Positions 16,770 through 26,321 are shown, counted from the stretch's first letter. The stretch: 64,000 nt of DNA from Verrucomicrobiales bacterium (GCA_029213265.1 JARGNG010000002.1:186001-250000), one strand, 5' to 3'. Notes: generated by a model not told the origin, from the letters alone. Numbers and translations are program-made.

Positions 16770-17975
16770 CTATTCCGTCGCATCCACAGATCGCAACCAT
16801 GCATAAACACTGTCGCCGATCTGCCGATACCCCTCGGGAGAAGGATGGACACCATTGCTTTGGCGCATGATTGACGTGTCCGAGTGTTCGTGCGCTTTTT
16901 GTTCCTCCTTCGGGAATCCGTGAACGGAATCGAGGTTCAACCAGGCGGGAACAAGGAACAGGTTTTCCGCCTCGCGGTTGCCGAAAGTCTCCATCATGCG
17001 TTCGAGGAGTCGATGTTGGTTGCGGCGATACTGCCAGCGGGTTTGCGCGCTTCCGTAGTTTCTCCCGAAAGCATCCTGAGTGGCGGCCGGAGGCATGGGA
17101 AGAATCGCTCCGATCTTTGTCGCTGGATCGAGATCGTGAATCATGGAGACGATGGTTTCATAGTGTTCGAACATCAGATCAATTCGCTCTTCGATCGTAT
17201 CATCGGTCGCATGGAAGGTGTCATTGCAGCCGAGCAGAATCGTGACGAAGTCCGGCGGATTTCCCTCGTTGAATTCCCTGCAGTAACGTCTGAAATCGAG
17301 AGTTGGAGATTCCTCGCCCTCGTCCCGGTAAAAGAAGGGGCTTCCGCATTTTTTGTATTCTCCGCCCCGGGCTATCCCGGTGTAGTGGGTGGCGAAGCGA
17401 TGGGCAGTCCATCCACCGTATCCTTCGTGCCGGTTGCCGGATCCGTCGCCTCCACCAGGCTGAACTTCGGCTCCGGGTCCCCTGGTTCCGATCAGCCTGA
17501 AGGGATAGGCATCTTCTTTTGCGAGCTCAGAAACCCGCCCGGAATAGACGGATGCGTTTGTCAGGCTGTCGCCGAGTAGGAGAACGGACTTTGGAGTCGT
17601 GGATTCCGACACCACTTTTCTGGAAAGAACCTGAAGGCTCGTTGATGCTCGCGCGACGATCGCGTTCTCCTGATTTCTGAGTTCCAAAGTGAGAGGGTGT
17701 ATCCCCACATCCCGTTTGTCCGGATCAGGGGAAGCCGTCCAAGTCCAGCGATGGTTCTGTTGCGTGCCGCGCCGACAGATGACGTCGACCGTGAGGTTGG
17801 CCGGGTTTACGGCGAGAAAGGCATTCTCGAAATAGAGATTCGACTGGAGGCCGGTGAGGACCGGGATCGCAGGCGGAAGAATCAGTCGAAAGGGGCCGGG
17901 GATCGACTCGTCATCCGCCTGGGTCGGAAAAATCGTCAACGCCGCGACCAGGAGTGGAAAACAGGAGTGCTTCAT
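16770..17975 (-). CDS. SGNH/GDSL hydrolase
   Basis: A 401-residue exported SGNH-fold esterase. A signal peptide (about 1-20) is followed by a beta-rich N-terminal region of about 100 residues. The catalytic domain has SVLLLGDSLTN at about 129-139 (nucleophile Ser, block I), GYGGWTAHRF (oxyanion Gly region), ILLGCNDTF (Asn, block III) and NGVHPSPEGY (catalytic Asp/His region, block V) near the C-terminus. Members deacetylate or de-esterify carbohydrates. It starts two bases after the stop of the upstream alpha/beta hydrolase gene, so the two esterases are almost certainly cotranscribed. Confidence 0.87.
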   Translation of the reverse strand: MKHSCFPLLVAALTIFPTQADDESIPGPFRLILPPAIPVLTGLQSNLYFENAFLAVNPANLTVDVICRRGTQQNHRWTWTASPDPDKRDVGIHPLTLELRNQENAIVARASTSLQVLSRKVVSESTTPKSVLLLGDSLTNASVYSGRVSELAKEDAYPFRLIGTRGPGAEVQPGGGDGSGNRHEGYGGWTAHRFATHYTGIARGGEYKKCGSPFFYRDEGEESPTLDFRRYCREFNEGNPPDFVTILLGCNDTFHATDDTIEERIDLMFEHYETIVSMIHDLDPATKIGAILPMPPAATQDAFGRNYGSAQTRWQYRRNQHRLLERMMETFGNREAENLFLVPAWLNLDSVHGFPKEEQKAHEHSDTSIMRQSNGVHPSPEGYRQIGDSVYAWLRSVDATE

Positions 17976-17977
17976 AT

Positions 17978-19024
17978 TTACTTTCCGCTTTGGGTGTCCC
18001 TGTCTGTGGTCTTCAGGTCCGCCACTTTTGGGGGATTCCAGTTGGCGGGCTGTCCTTTTCGTTGTGCGGCGAGCCAGTTGAGCGCCGCGAGGTGAATGAT
18101 TTCGTGACCGCCCTCGAAGATCGTAAGACGTGTGTTTTCGTGCGTGCGTCGAAATACCGGCGGCCTGTCTCCGTAGAGTTCGTCCTTTATCCGGATTTCT
18201 CCAATCGCTTCCTGGCTTTGATAGAATTCCTCAATGAATTCCCCGGTAAGCCTCCGGCTTTCCGGCACGATGGCATTCCAGGCATGGAGGGAATGGGTAA
18301 AGGGGACGCTTCCCGCGCGACCATCTTCAATTCCGTGATTGATGTCGAGGGGGACGGGGGAAGCATTCTCGAGCCAGGTCAGGGGCGAGCGATGGGTTGC
18401 GTCCTTTTCTTCCGGTGAGCCCGGCGAGGGAGGGCCTCCAAGAGATTTTTCAATGTCCTTTGCATATTTGTCTCTCCCGGCGGCCGATGTTTCTGCGTGC
18501 CACGCGGCTATATCGGAGATGCCGCACCAGGAGGAGATGCCGGCCCAGATTCCTGGCATTCGGCCGGCAATGAGTTGGGTTGCATGCCCCCCTCCCGAAA
18601 CTCCGATCGCGTAAATTCTGGACTCGTCGACGGAGGCATTTTTCTTCGCCCATTCCACAGATGCTTCGATGTCGGCAATCATCAGATCGGAGCCCATAGC
18701 TTCCGGGGTTTTATTGGGGCCGCGGAAATTGGGGTGAATGAAAATCCAGTTGTTCTGCAGGCACCATTCGGCATACTTGGCTTCCCCGCCGGCCTGACGA
18801 TAGTCGCTCGACCAGGTGTGCAGCGCGACGAGGAGCGGGGCTTTCTCTCCGGAGTCACTTTCCGGTTTCCAGAAAAGCGCCGGCTGTCCGGAGTTGTCTT
18901 TTGCCACTGGATAGACAATCTCGCAAACGGCTTCCGGATAGCCGGGGATTGGTTTGTCAGGGTCGGAGGCCATAACTGCGGAGCTAGCAAAAATGGGAAA
19001 AGCCATCAGCACGGAAAGTTTCAT
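17978..19024 (-). CDS. Exported alpha/beta hydrolase (esterase)
   Basis: A 348-residue exported serine hydrolase. Residues 1-19 form a signal peptide. LVALHTWSSDYRQ near 65-77 carries the HxW oxyanion segment, YAIGVSGGGHATQ at 138-150 holds the nucleophile Ser143, and FEGGHEIIH near the C-terminus supplies the catalytic His. The prolyl-oligopeptidase/PHB-depolymerase-like core and lack of a propeller suggest an acyl or acetyl esterase. It is followed after two bases by an SGNH hydrolase, giving a two-esterase operon, and is divergent from another large alpha/beta hydrolase at 19134. Substrate unknown. Confidence 0.85.
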   Translation of the reverse strand: MKLSVLMAFPIFASSAVMASDPDKPIPGYPEAVCEIVYPVAKDNSGQPALFWKPESDSGEKAPLLVALHTWSSDYRQAGGEAKYAEWCLQNNWIFIHPNFRGPNKTPEAMGSDLMIADIEASVEWAKKNASVDESRIYAIGVSGGGHATQLIAGRMPGIWAGISSWCGISDIAAWHAETSAAGRDKYAKDIEKSLGGPPSPGSPEEKDATHRSPLTWLENASPVPLDINHGIEDGRAGSVPFTHSLHAWNAIVPESRRLTGEFIEEFYQSQEAIGEIRIKDELYGDRPPVFRRTHENTRLTIFEGGHEIIHLAALNWLAAQRKGQPANWNPPKVADLKTTDRDTQSGK

Positions 19025-19133
19025 TCCCTACCGCAATAGCGAAATGCGATGACTCCGACAAGGGCAGGGATTCCGCAAACACGGGGTGATGCATGAAGTT
19101 GCTACCGCCGCCCGGATCAGTCTACGATGGGGA

Positions 19134-21104
19134 ATGAGAAATACGTTCCTCAGCATGACTCTTCTAATGGCCGGTATGCTCTTCCCGGGAGTGGTATCTT
19201 TCGCAGAGGAGGAGAAGGGGGCGCGTCAAAGAGCAACGCAAGCCGGCATTCCTTTGAACAAGGATGATCACATGATGCGGGATCATCTTCGCGAACGGGT
19301 TCATGAGGCCCTCGATCAGCGACTTGAAAAGTTGGATCGACTTCAGACAAAAGAGCAGATCGGGGACTATCAGAATCGACTGCGCAAGTTCTTCCGTGAA
19401 ACGGTCGATCTCGATTCGTTCGAAAGAACTCCCTTGAATCCGGTGACGACGGGCCGTCTCGAACGGGAGGGATATCAGATTGAGAAGGTGATTTTTGAAT
19501 CGCTTCCCGGCTTTCACGTCACCGGGAATTTGTATATCCCCGAAGGTGAAGGGCCGTTTCCGGGGATCCTTCATCCCTGCGGACACACCGACAATGGAAA
19601 AGCTGCGGATGTGTATCAGAAGGTAAATCTTCTCCTCGTGCAAAACGGATTTGTGGTCCTTTGCTACGACCCGATCGGGCAGGGCGAGCGAAAGCAGTTG
19701 CTCGATCCGAAAACAGGGAAGGGACTGCAGTCTTCGACGGGTGAGCATCATGTGCTCGGTGTCGCTCCAGTGCTCCTGGGCCGCGGACTCTCCTCCTACA
19801 TGATTTGGGACGGGATTCGTGGGATGGATTATCTGCAGTCCCGTCCCGAAGTGGATCCGGATCGGATCGGATGCACGGGAAATTCCGGAGGGGGAAACAT
19901 GACGAGTTTTCTGATGGCTCTCGATGATCGAATCGATGCGGCAGCGCCGGGTTGCTTTCTGACAACGACTCGAAGGAAAAATGAAAAGCCGGGTCCCGGC
20001 GATCCGGAACAGAATCTAGTTGGCCAGATTCGCGAAGGGCTCGATCACCCGGACTTTGCGATCCTGCGGGCACCCCGTCCCACGATGATTCTCGCAGCGA
20101 CAGAGGACTTTGTTCCCATTGAAGGAAGCTGGGAAGCTTTCCGACAGGCAAAACGGATCTATACGAGGCTGGGATATCCGGAACGGGTTGATTTGATCGA
20201 GGCTCCGGAACCGCACGGTTTTTCGAAACGGCTGAGGGAAGGTGCCGTTCGATTCTTTGCCCGTTGGTTACAGGGTCGAACCCTGGACGTGCTGGAGGAC
20301 GAGGACGTGCGGGTTGAAAAAGAGGCGGACCTGCTCTGCACTTCCGGAGGTCAGGTCGTGGGACGGGAAGGTGCGCGAACCATGTTTGATCTGAATCGGG
20401 AACGGGCGAACGAAGTGAAGATCCAACGGGAAGAACTGTGGTTGAATCGAAGCGGGGAGCAGAGGCGGAAGGTCGTGAAAAAAGTGACCGGGATCGTGAC
20501 CGATCCGGAATTGCCGGTTCGTACAAGCGTGACGCCAAAGGGAAAAGCGGGTGCGGCGACCGGTTATTTTACGCGCCCCGGTGGCATCCTTCTTCCCTTC
20601 CGTGAGGTTGGAGGGCCCTGGCTGGATGAGAGTCTCCCGACGGAGAAAGATCTGCAGTTGGTCTGTGGCGGTTCTCCGTCCCGAATGAAAATCAAGGGGG
20701 AGAATCTTCTCTTCCTTGATCTTCGTGACAGTGGGCTGACAAAGACAAAAAACTGGCGGTTCTATGGAGCGGATCAATGGATCTCACTGATGCTGGGGAC
20801 GAGTTATCTGGCGATGCGAACGGAGGATCTTCTCGCCGTCGTAAAATTGCTTCGGGAGAAAGGCATTTCCATTCATCTCCATGCCGAAGGGGAAATGGTG
20901 CCGGTAGCGATTCATGCGGTGGCACTCCAACCGGAATGGTTCGAGTCGATTACCCTGCATGACGGACTCACTTCCTGGGAATCAGTCATTGATTCCCGGG
21001 CGCCGGTTCCTCATTTGCACAACGTGGTTCATGGAGCCCTCAAGCACTACGATTTGAAAGACCTCCTCGAAATGATCCCTCCCGGGAAACTGATCCAACC
21101 TTAG
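19134..21104 (+). CDS. Exported two-domain alpha/beta hydrolase (acetylxylan esterase-like)
   Basis: A 656-residue exported protein, paralogous to the gene at 21773-23869. The signal peptide is MRNTFLSMTLLMAGMLFPGVVSFA. The first hydrolase domain carries ILHPCGHTDNGKA, VLCYDPIGQGER (also a family signature), GCTGNSGGGNMTS with nucleophile Ser251, and PEPHGFSKRLREGA with the catalytic His. The roughly 250-residue C-terminal part resembles a second hydrolase domain. Its nucleophile elbow reads HAEGEM, with Glu where Ser is expected, so that domain is probably non-catalytic. Start at 19134 chosen for the signal peptide. The end overlaps the convergent membrane-protein gene by four bases. Confidence 0.83.
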   Translation: MRNTFLSMTLLMAGMLFPGVVSFAEEEKGARQRATQAGIPLNKDDHMMRDHLRERVHEALDQRLEKLDRLQTKEQIGDYQNRLRKFFRETVDLDSFERTPLNPVTTGRLEREGYQIEKVIFESLPGFHVTGNLYIPEGEGPFPGILHPCGHTDNGKAADVYQKVNLLLVQNGFVVLCYDPIGQGERKQLLDPKTGKGLQSSTGEHHVLGVAPVLLGRGLSSYMIWDGIRGMDYLQSRPEVDPDRIGCTGNSGGGNMTSFLMALDDRIDAAAPGCFLTTTRRKNEKPGPGDPEQNLVGQIREGLDHPDFAILRAPRPTMILAATEDFVPIEGSWEAFRQAKRIYTRLGYPERVDLIEAPEPHGFSKRLREGAVRFFARWLQGRTLDVLEDEDVRVEKEADLLCTSGGQVVGREGARTMFDLNRERANEVKIQREELWLNRSGEQRRKVVKKVTGIVTDPELPVRTSVTPKGKAGAATGYFTRPGGILLPFREVGGPWLDESLPTEKDLQLVCGGSPSRMKIKGENLLFLDLRDSGLTKTKNWRFYGADQWISLMLGTSYLAMRTEDLLAVVKLLREKGISIHLHAEGEMVPVAIHAVALQPEWFESITLHDGLTSWESVIDSRAPVPHLHNVVHGALKHYDLKDLLEMIPPGKLIQP

Positions 21105-21754
21105 TCAATCTTGGAGAGGTCGACTCCGGGATAGTTTCGTTGCCAGATGATGCGAATGATGACCGCGGTGATCACGGCTCCGACGAGGTTGGCAACCAGA
21201 TCCCAACCGGTGTTCGTGTAGTCGCCCACATTCGTCTTCGGGAGAAGCAGGACGGCAATGAATTCGATCACTTCGTTGATTGCGCCGAAGCCCATGCCGG
21301 CGGTCGCACAGATCGAAAGCATTCCGAGTGTGGGGCGGAGAAATGATCCATCATGACTGCGGACGCGAGTGGCGAGGGCCTGCCAACAAAGCCAGGTGAC
21401 AAGGCCGACGCCGATACCGTGGACGAGTTGATCGTATTTTAGATATCCGGGAATGATTCTCCAACTGTAAACCACACCGGTGGTGTCACCCGAATGCCAG
21501 GAATCCGGGATCGGAACGAGTCCTCCGACCATATGGGAAATCCCCCAGATGCTGAAGCCCCAGAGAACTCCCCGACTCAGCCCGGCCCGCTTGTAGACTC
21601 CAATCACTGCGATGATGATCACCGTCATGACGGCGAGGTAGAGAAGGAATTCGTGGTTTCCTCCCGAGATGATGAAGACGAGGGCCAGCGCCAGGTAGGC
21701 AATGCTGAAACAGAGTACGTGCTGTAATTCCTTTCGTGTCGCGATCCTGTGCAT
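21101..21754 (-). CDS. YjdF-like (DUF2238) membrane protein
   Basis: A 217-residue integral membrane protein with about six hydrophobic segments. WGISHMVGGLVPIPDSWH (about 69-86), YLKYDQLVHGIGVG (about 104-117) and INEVIEFIAVLLLPKTNVGDYTNTGWDLVANLVGA (about 158-192) match the conserved His, Asp, Glu and DxxxN pattern of the DUF2238/YjdF inner-membrane family. Those acidic and His residues within membrane helices could bind a metal, but the function is unknown. It starts 18 bases after the stop of the upstream two-domain hydrolase gene on the same strand, suggesting cotranscription. Confidence 0.75.
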   Translation of the reverse strand: MHRIATRKELQHVLCFSIAYLALALVFIISGGNHEFLLYLAVMTVIIIAVIGVYKRAGLSRGVLWGFSIWGISHMVGGLVPIPDSWHSGDTTGVVYSWRIIPGYLKYDQLVHGIGVGLVTWLCWQALATRVRSHDGSFLRPTLGMLSICATAGMGFGAINEVIEFIAVLLLPKTNVGDYTNTGWDLVANLVGAVITAVIIRIIWQRNYPGVDLSKID

Positions 21755-21772
21755 GTCTCTAAGTAATTTGGG

Positions 21773-23869
21773 TCATTCTATCACAGTTACTTTTCCTGAG
21801 CCAGCCAGTGGAATCAGGTCGGGGAGATCGTAGTGGCGCAGGGCACCGTGAACGGCGTGGATCGCCTGGTTTTTCCGCTCTGGTTGCGTCAAAAAACCGG
21901 TCCAGGTGGGAAGCAGTTTTTCGAGAGAAACTTGATGAAAGAGATCAGCCCGGAGTGCTGCCGCATGCAGGGCGGGAACTGCGGCTTCTCCCGTGGCAAC
22001 CAGAGCAATCGAATTCGAGGTTTCGGAAAGTGCTTCCGCGAAGAGTAAAACGTCGTCGGTGCGCATGCCGACAAAGGAGCGTCCATTCAGATAGGCGAGC
22101 AACTGCACCTGCCAGTCAGGCCCGAATTGTCCCTTTGCCCAGTCACGCGGATCGTTGCTCAACTCCGATTCCCCGATTCCCCGAAGCTCTGCGGCAAGAA
22201 CGACCTTTCCTTCCCTGACCCATTTCTCAATGTTTCCTCCGGGCCCGGCCTCCGTTTTCATATTCTCCCCGTCCAGGTAGAGAATCGCTTTTCCGGTAGG
22301 GGCATCCGGAAGAAAGCGAAGTGCTGCGAGACGAAGGCCTGAGGCCGTTTGGAAAATGACTTTCTCGATACGGTATCCCTCTCTACGGATCGTCCCGGAA
22401 ACATTTTCTGTGTAAGATTCCGGATCGCCGCTACCAATCAAGGAGCGGATCAAAGAACGTCTTTTGTCATCCGGGAGGGACCGGAATCGATCGGCCCTTT
22501 TGCCCCCGGTTCGCAGGTCCTTTTCCTGTTCAAGGAGAAGATCAAAAACCGATCGTTCGCCCTCCATCAGGAGTACCTGGCCCGGAGCTGTGCAATAAAG
22601 TTCTTCCTGTGTCCAGTCTCCCTGGCTGAGTTCGAGGTTTTTCTCATCGGTCAGGGGGTCGGGTCTCCGGTCATGTTCCCGGATCTCCTTTTCCTCACCG
22701 AGAAGGTGACGATGCATGAAACGGGCGGCGGCCTCCCTTTGCTGGATGTAGAATCCGTGCTTCGCGTCCGCCTCGACCAGCTGGACATTCTCTGGGAATC
22801 CGACCCGGGTATAAAAACGTTTCGACTGGCGGAATAGGTCCCAGGTGCCTTCGATGTCAAAGGTGGCGTCTCTTGTCGCAGCGAGAATGAGAGTTGGCTT
22901 CGGAGCTCTCATGATTACCAGATCGGGTTCATCCAGTCCGAATTTGATTTGGGCAAAAATGTTTTGCTCTGCATCCTGCGCTCCTCTCGTCTCCATCAGT
23001 TTCCCGAACGTGGTCAGAAAGCATCCCGGCGCTGCCGCGGTAATGCGATCATCCAGAGCCATGAGGTACGCCGTCAGGGTTCCCCCTCCTGAATTTCCGG
23101 TGCACCCGATTTTGTCTGCGATAATGTCGTCGCGACTTTGCAGGTAGTCGATGCAACGCATTCCGTCCCAGATCCTGAACTGTGCCACATTGGAGCCCAG
23201 CAGAATGCATCCGAGGCCCATGGCAGTGTGTTCGATCGTGCAGAGATATCGTACGCGGGGGTGAGGAACCTCCAGCTTTCTGGAGCCTAGCCCCCGAAAA
23301 TATTTTCCATCCTCGATTCGATCAATCATTTGGTAGCGCTCGCCTTGCCCGATCGGATCATAGCAGAGGGCGGCCATACCGTTTTTTGCCATGAGAATGG
23401 AGGCCCGCTGGTAAAAGTTCGCGGCCTTTCCATTGTGGCTGTGACCGCAGGGAACTAGAACGGCGGGGTAGGGTCCGTCTGATTCGGGAAGGTAGAGATT
23501 CGCCGTGACATGGAAGCCGGGGCGGCTTTCAAAGAGAATTTTTTCGAGACGGTATCCATCTCCCTGCAGGGTTCCCACGATCTGCGGATGGAGCGGCGTT
23601 CGTTTCGGAAAGCCACCGATCTGTTTTCGGAAGAACTGACGACGTTCCTCCTGCCACCGGTGGCAGTCCTCCATCGAATCGAGGGATTCAAAGGCGCCCC
23701 TTCTCCTCTCAAGATGTGTGAGGAAATCTCCGTACAAATACTCGCGCAGTTCCCCCCGGGGAGAAGTCCCTGACTCTCCAGTCTCAAGAACTGCCAGATC
23801 TTCGGCGAAAGCCGGGTTCAGGAGTGTGGACAGGAGAAAGACGATTGAGAAGGAAGTGTTTCGCTTCAT
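21773..23869 (-). CDS. Exported two-domain alpha/beta hydrolase (acetylxylan esterase-like)
   Basis: A 698-residue exported protein with signal peptide MKRNTSFSIVFLLSTLLNPAFA. The N-terminal domain has VPCGHSHNGKAANFYQRAS, ALCYDPIGQGERYQM and GCTGNSGGGTLTA with nucleophile Ser260, then DAKHGFYIQQREAA with the catalytic His. The C-terminal domain copies the fold (AVLAAELRGIGESE-type strand, then VATGEAAVPALHAAAL). Glu or Ala occupies the nucleophile position, so it is likely inactive. Domain order and motifs match the convergent paralog at 19134. It lies in a minus-strand group with an upstream ceramidase-like gene (79-base gap) and the YjdF-like gene downstream. Confidence 0.84.
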   Translation of the reverse strand: MKRNTSFSIVFLLSTLLNPAFAEDLAVLETGESGTSPRGELREYLYGDFLTHLERRRGAFESLDSMEDCHRWQEERRQFFRKQIGGFPKRTPLHPQIVGTLQGDGYRLEKILFESRPGFHVTANLYLPESDGPYPAVLVPCGHSHNGKAANFYQRASILMAKNGMAALCYDPIGQGERYQMIDRIEDGKYFRGLGSRKLEVPHPRVRYLCTIEHTAMGLGCILLGSNVAQFRIWDGMRCIDYLQSRDDIIADKIGCTGNSGGGTLTAYLMALDDRITAAAPGCFLTTFGKLMETRGAQDAEQNIFAQIKFGLDEPDLVIMRAPKPTLILAATRDATFDIEGTWDLFRQSKRFYTRVGFPENVQLVEADAKHGFYIQQREAAARFMHRHLLGEEKEIREHDRRPDPLTDEKNLELSQGDWTQEELYCTAPGQVLLMEGERSVFDLLLEQEKDLRTGGKRADRFRSLPDDKRRSLIRSLIGSGDPESYTENVSGTIRREGYRIEKVIFQTASGLRLAALRFLPDAPTGKAILYLDGENMKTEAGPGGNIEKWVREGKVVLAAELRGIGESELSNDPRDWAKGQFGPDWQVQLLAYLNGRSFVGMRTDDVLLFAEALSETSNSIALVATGEAAVPALHAAALRADLFHQVSLEKLLPTWTGFLTQPERKNQAIHAVHGALRHYDLPDLIPLAGSGKVTVIE

Positions 23870-23948
23870 GGATCAAGGCAACCATCGTGTCGGCGCGAGC
23901 GATTGCTGTCGAGTCATCCGCGATCTGATTCGAGCCACGGTTGGCTTT

Positions 23949-25313
23949 CTATTTCGCTCCCAGGAGGTCCTCGATCACACCTTTGAGAACCGCTTCCACG
24001 GCCGGGGCAGTGCGGGAGACGCGGCCGACTTCGTAGCCGCCCTGTCCATAGGACACTTCGGTGCCGATGTATCCAGGTCCTCCGTCGCCATAGGCGGCAA
24101 CGGCGACAAAGTCATCGGGGCGCATGGCCTTGGCGGAAAGTTGGTATTCGACAAACAGTTCTCCCGGGAAAAAGAGAACGCGGGATCTGCCGAGTCGCAG
24201 GCAATGGATTTCGATTTTCCCTCCCTCTTTCCAGCGGCGGTGATAAACCAGGTCACGGGCGGCACGAATGCGGGTCTTGGTGTCCGAGTCAGGATTGGAA
24301 AGTTGGCTCGTTAGTTCTTCGACGGAATGCGGGCTGTTCCAGGGGAGTTGCGTGGGAATGGTTTTCCACCCCGGTTCGGCATCCGTGAGGTCACTTGTGA
24401 TCTGATGTTCCCACGCCTCCTTCATGCCCGCATGCACCCGGTCGACGAGGCGGGCCCGGGCTTCGGGGGAGCCGTCGTTGTATTTCCCGGCGGCGACATT
24501 TCCACCTGCTCCGTCAAAGTGGATGTGGAGAGTGCCCGTTTCTTCGGATCGCTGATTGCGGGCGAGGCCAACGGTATCGGGAGTGATTCCGCCGCGCCCG
24601 TAGTAACTCTGGGGATGGGAAGCGTAGAAAGTGAGCGCGGCAAGTGCCGTATCTTCGTTCCAGAAAGAAATCAGATTCAATTCCGGATCAATCGTTCCCT
24701 CGGGCTGCGCAATGATCGCTTCGTTCCTGCAGGAACTCATGCGAGCCATCACCAGTTTGCCGTTTTCCCCGATGATACGTCGGTTCGAGGCAAACTTTTC
24801 AACGATCCCGGTTCCTGTTCCCATGTGGGTCACGGGTGCGGAGTGTGCTACTGCTTCGCGCACCGCGTCGGCAGTGTCTGCAATGGCCTGATTGTGGGCT
24901 TCGCGAAGCGACATGACGTCTTTCAGTCCCACCTTTTCCAGTTCTGTCGATGCGCTGATGTCATAGCCGGGTGAATCGTGATTGTGAATCACATGCATGG
25001 CGACCCGGTCGGGAGTGGTCCCGGCGGCCTCCGCGAGAGCTTCTTTCCACGCGTCGTGGCTGTCATTCGCGATGACAACAAAATCGGCGACGCAGAGAAC
25101 GATCGGTTTGTCTTCGCTGAACAGGATGATGCCCCGCGCGGTGAGGGGCGTCTCCACGGTAGCGGCCGGCTTGATGAAGTTGAAGCAGAGCGGCGAGCCA
25201 AGTGGGGGGGTGACATCGGCCTCGAAAGTGGAGAGTCGCAGTTCGCTGGCTTGAATTTGTGGGTAGATCACAAAGAGTGTCAGAAGGAGGATCGTAACAA
25301 AGTGTGTTCCCAT
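23949..25313 (-). CDS. Neutral/alkaline ceramidase-like exported protein
   Basis: A 454-residue exported protein related to the N-terminal domain of neutral/alkaline non-lysosomal ceramidases. The start at 25313 gives signal peptide MGTHFVTILLLTLFVIYPQIQA; a frame continuing 123 codons upstream lacks family similarity. Motifs include STFEADVTPPLGSPLC (family opening), VIHNHDSPGYD at the metal-site position (HxH), TFYASHPQSYYGRGGITPD and FFPGELFVEYQL. Two ceramidase-like genes occur in the window, and the other (43995) shares the HxH, GExxxxYQL and YGxGGYE patterns. True ceramidase activity is uncertain; related bacterial proteins are often annotated only by fold. Confidence 0.82.
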   Translation of the reverse strand: MGTHFVTILLLTLFVIYPQIQASELRLSTFEADVTPPLGSPLCFNFIKPAATVETPLTARGIILFSEDKPIVLCVADFVVIANDSHDAWKEALAEAAGTTPDRVAMHVIHNHDSPGYDISASTELEKVGLKDVMSLREAHNQAIADTADAVREAVAHSAPVTHMGTGTGIVEKFASNRRIIGENGKLVMARMSSCRNEAIIAQPEGTIDPELNLISFWNEDTALAALTFYASHPQSYYGRGGITPDTVGLARNQRSEETGTLHIHFDGAGGNVAAGKYNDGSPEARARLVDRVHAGMKEAWEHQITSDLTDAEPGWKTIPTQLPWNSPHSVEELTSQLSNPDSDTKTRIRAARDLVYHRRWKEGGKIEIHCLRLGRSRVLFFPGELFVEYQLSAKAMRPDDFVAVAAYGDGGPGYIGTEVSYGQGGYEVGRVSRTAPAVEAVLKGVIEDLLGAK

Positions 25314-25394
25314 GATTCGAAAAAGGCGATGCCGGCGTGTTCTTTGTGAGTTGGGGGAGGCCTGAGATATCGATGAAAGAAGAGGAGCAAAAGA

Positions 25395-25481
25395 TTGGCT
25401 GGATCTGTTCGTAAGCAATCCGGGGAAGTGCATAGAGAAGTTTATACTAACCGGGGAAGGGCATTGTAAAGCTTGGCTGGA
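25395..25481. repeat. Short direct repeats in the aqpZ-ceramidase divergent region
   Basis: The 251-base divergent gap contains two near-identical 14-mers, CCGGGGAAGTGCAT (25420-25433) and CCGGGGAAGGGCAT (25451-25464), spaced 31 bases apart. They are bracketed by two copies of TTGGCTGGA (25395-25403 and 25473-25481). The nested order could be an operator array for the aquaporin or ceramidase promoter, or the remnant of a local duplication. No convincing sigma-70 promoter was found here. Confidence 0.4.
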
Positions 25482-25564
25482 CTTAAGTCGCTCTATTTCA
25501 GTTGGTGGCCAATTGTCCACTTTGCGGTTGGTGAAGTTTATCGTTTCCTGTAAGACATAGAGGG

Positions 25565-26245
25565 ATGAAAAGACTTCTCGCTGAATTTGTAGGTACCGCA
25601 TGGCTTGTCCTTGGCGGATGTGGAAGCGCAGTATTGGCCGCAGCGTTTCCTGAACACGGAATCCATTTCGTAGGTGTATCACTGGCTTTTGGTCTGACCG
25701 TTTTGACGATGGCTTTTGCGATCGGGCATATTTCGGGCTGTCACTTGAACCCGGCAGTTTCTCTGGGCTTGATGTTGGGAGGGCGATTCGACAAAAAGGA
25801 TCTTCCCGGCTACATCATTGCGCAGGTTCTCGGCGGCATTACAGGCGCAGGGATACTCTATTTGATCGCTTCAGGTCAGGCTGGTTTTGAAAAAGGGGGA
25901 TTTGCTTCAAATGGCTATGGCACCGGTTCTCCGGGTGGGTACTCGCTTGGATCCTGCTTTGTTACGGAGGTGGTTATGACGGCATTCTTTCTGTTTGTGA
26001 TCATGGGGGCAACAGATGGTCGAGCGCCCGCCGGTTTTGCTCCGATTGCTATTGGCCTTTGCCTGACCCTGATCCACCTGATCAGTATCCCGGTTACGAA
26101 TACCTCTGTGAACCCTGCCCGAAGTATTGCGGTGGCTGTTTTCGCCGGTGGTGACTGGATCAAACAGGTGTGGCTCTTTATTGTGGCTCCCCTGATCGGC
26201 GGTGGAATCGGCGCGTTGTTGTATAACCAGATTGCGAAAAAATAG
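25565..26245 (+). CDS. aqpZ: Aquaporin Z
   Basis: A 226-residue aquaporin with six membrane helices and both half-helix motifs: NPA at 62-64 in [10 protein letters not shown] and NPAR at 183-186 in NTSVNPARS. Phe near 42, His171, Thr180 and Arg186 match the narrow water-selective filter of AqpZ rather than the glycerol-type GlpF filter, so rapid water flux across the inner membrane is predicted. Length and the [14 protein letters not shown]...[15 protein letters not shown] opening are typical. The gene stands alone between a divergent ceramidase-like gene and a terminator hairpin 40 bases downstream. AGAGGG lies directly before the ATG, closer than a normal ribosome site. Confidence 0.95.
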   Translation: MKRLLAEFVGTAWLVLGGCGSAVLAAAFPEHGIHFVGVSLAFGLTVLTMAFAIGHISGCHLNPAVSLGLMLGGRFDKKDLPGYIIAQVLGGITGAGILYLIASGQAGFEKGGFASNGYGTGSPGGYSLGSCFVTEVVMTAFFLFVIMGATDGRAPAGFAPIAIGLCLTLIHLISIPVTNTSVNPARSIAVAVFAGGDWIKQVWLFIVAPLIGGGIGALLYNQIAKK

Positions 26246-26285
26246 GTCTATCCTTCTGACCATAGCCTCGGGCTCCGACTGCAGA

Positions 26286-26307
26286 ACCCCCGCGCGAAGA
26301 CGGGGGT
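26286..26307 (+). terminator. Hairpin terminator after aqpZ
   Basis: ACCCCCG (26286-26292) pairs perfectly with CGGGGGT (26301-26307) around an 8-base loop, 40 bases after the aqpZ stop. The following AATATTCTCGTTTCTT is T-containing but not a clean T-run. It separates aqpZ from the PSD1 operon that begins at 26392. Confidence 0.6.
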
Positions 26308-26321
26308 AATATTCTCGTTTC

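Noticed and set aside
19519..20538. A 339-codon open frame on the minus strand
   Set aside because: It is antisense to the alpha/beta hydrolase at 19134; its composition is Arg/Pro/Ser-rich, as in shadow frames.
25522..25556. TTGCGG/TTGGTG with a TAAGAC as an aqpZ promoter
   Set aside because: The -10 match is only three of six and no alternative spacing improves it.
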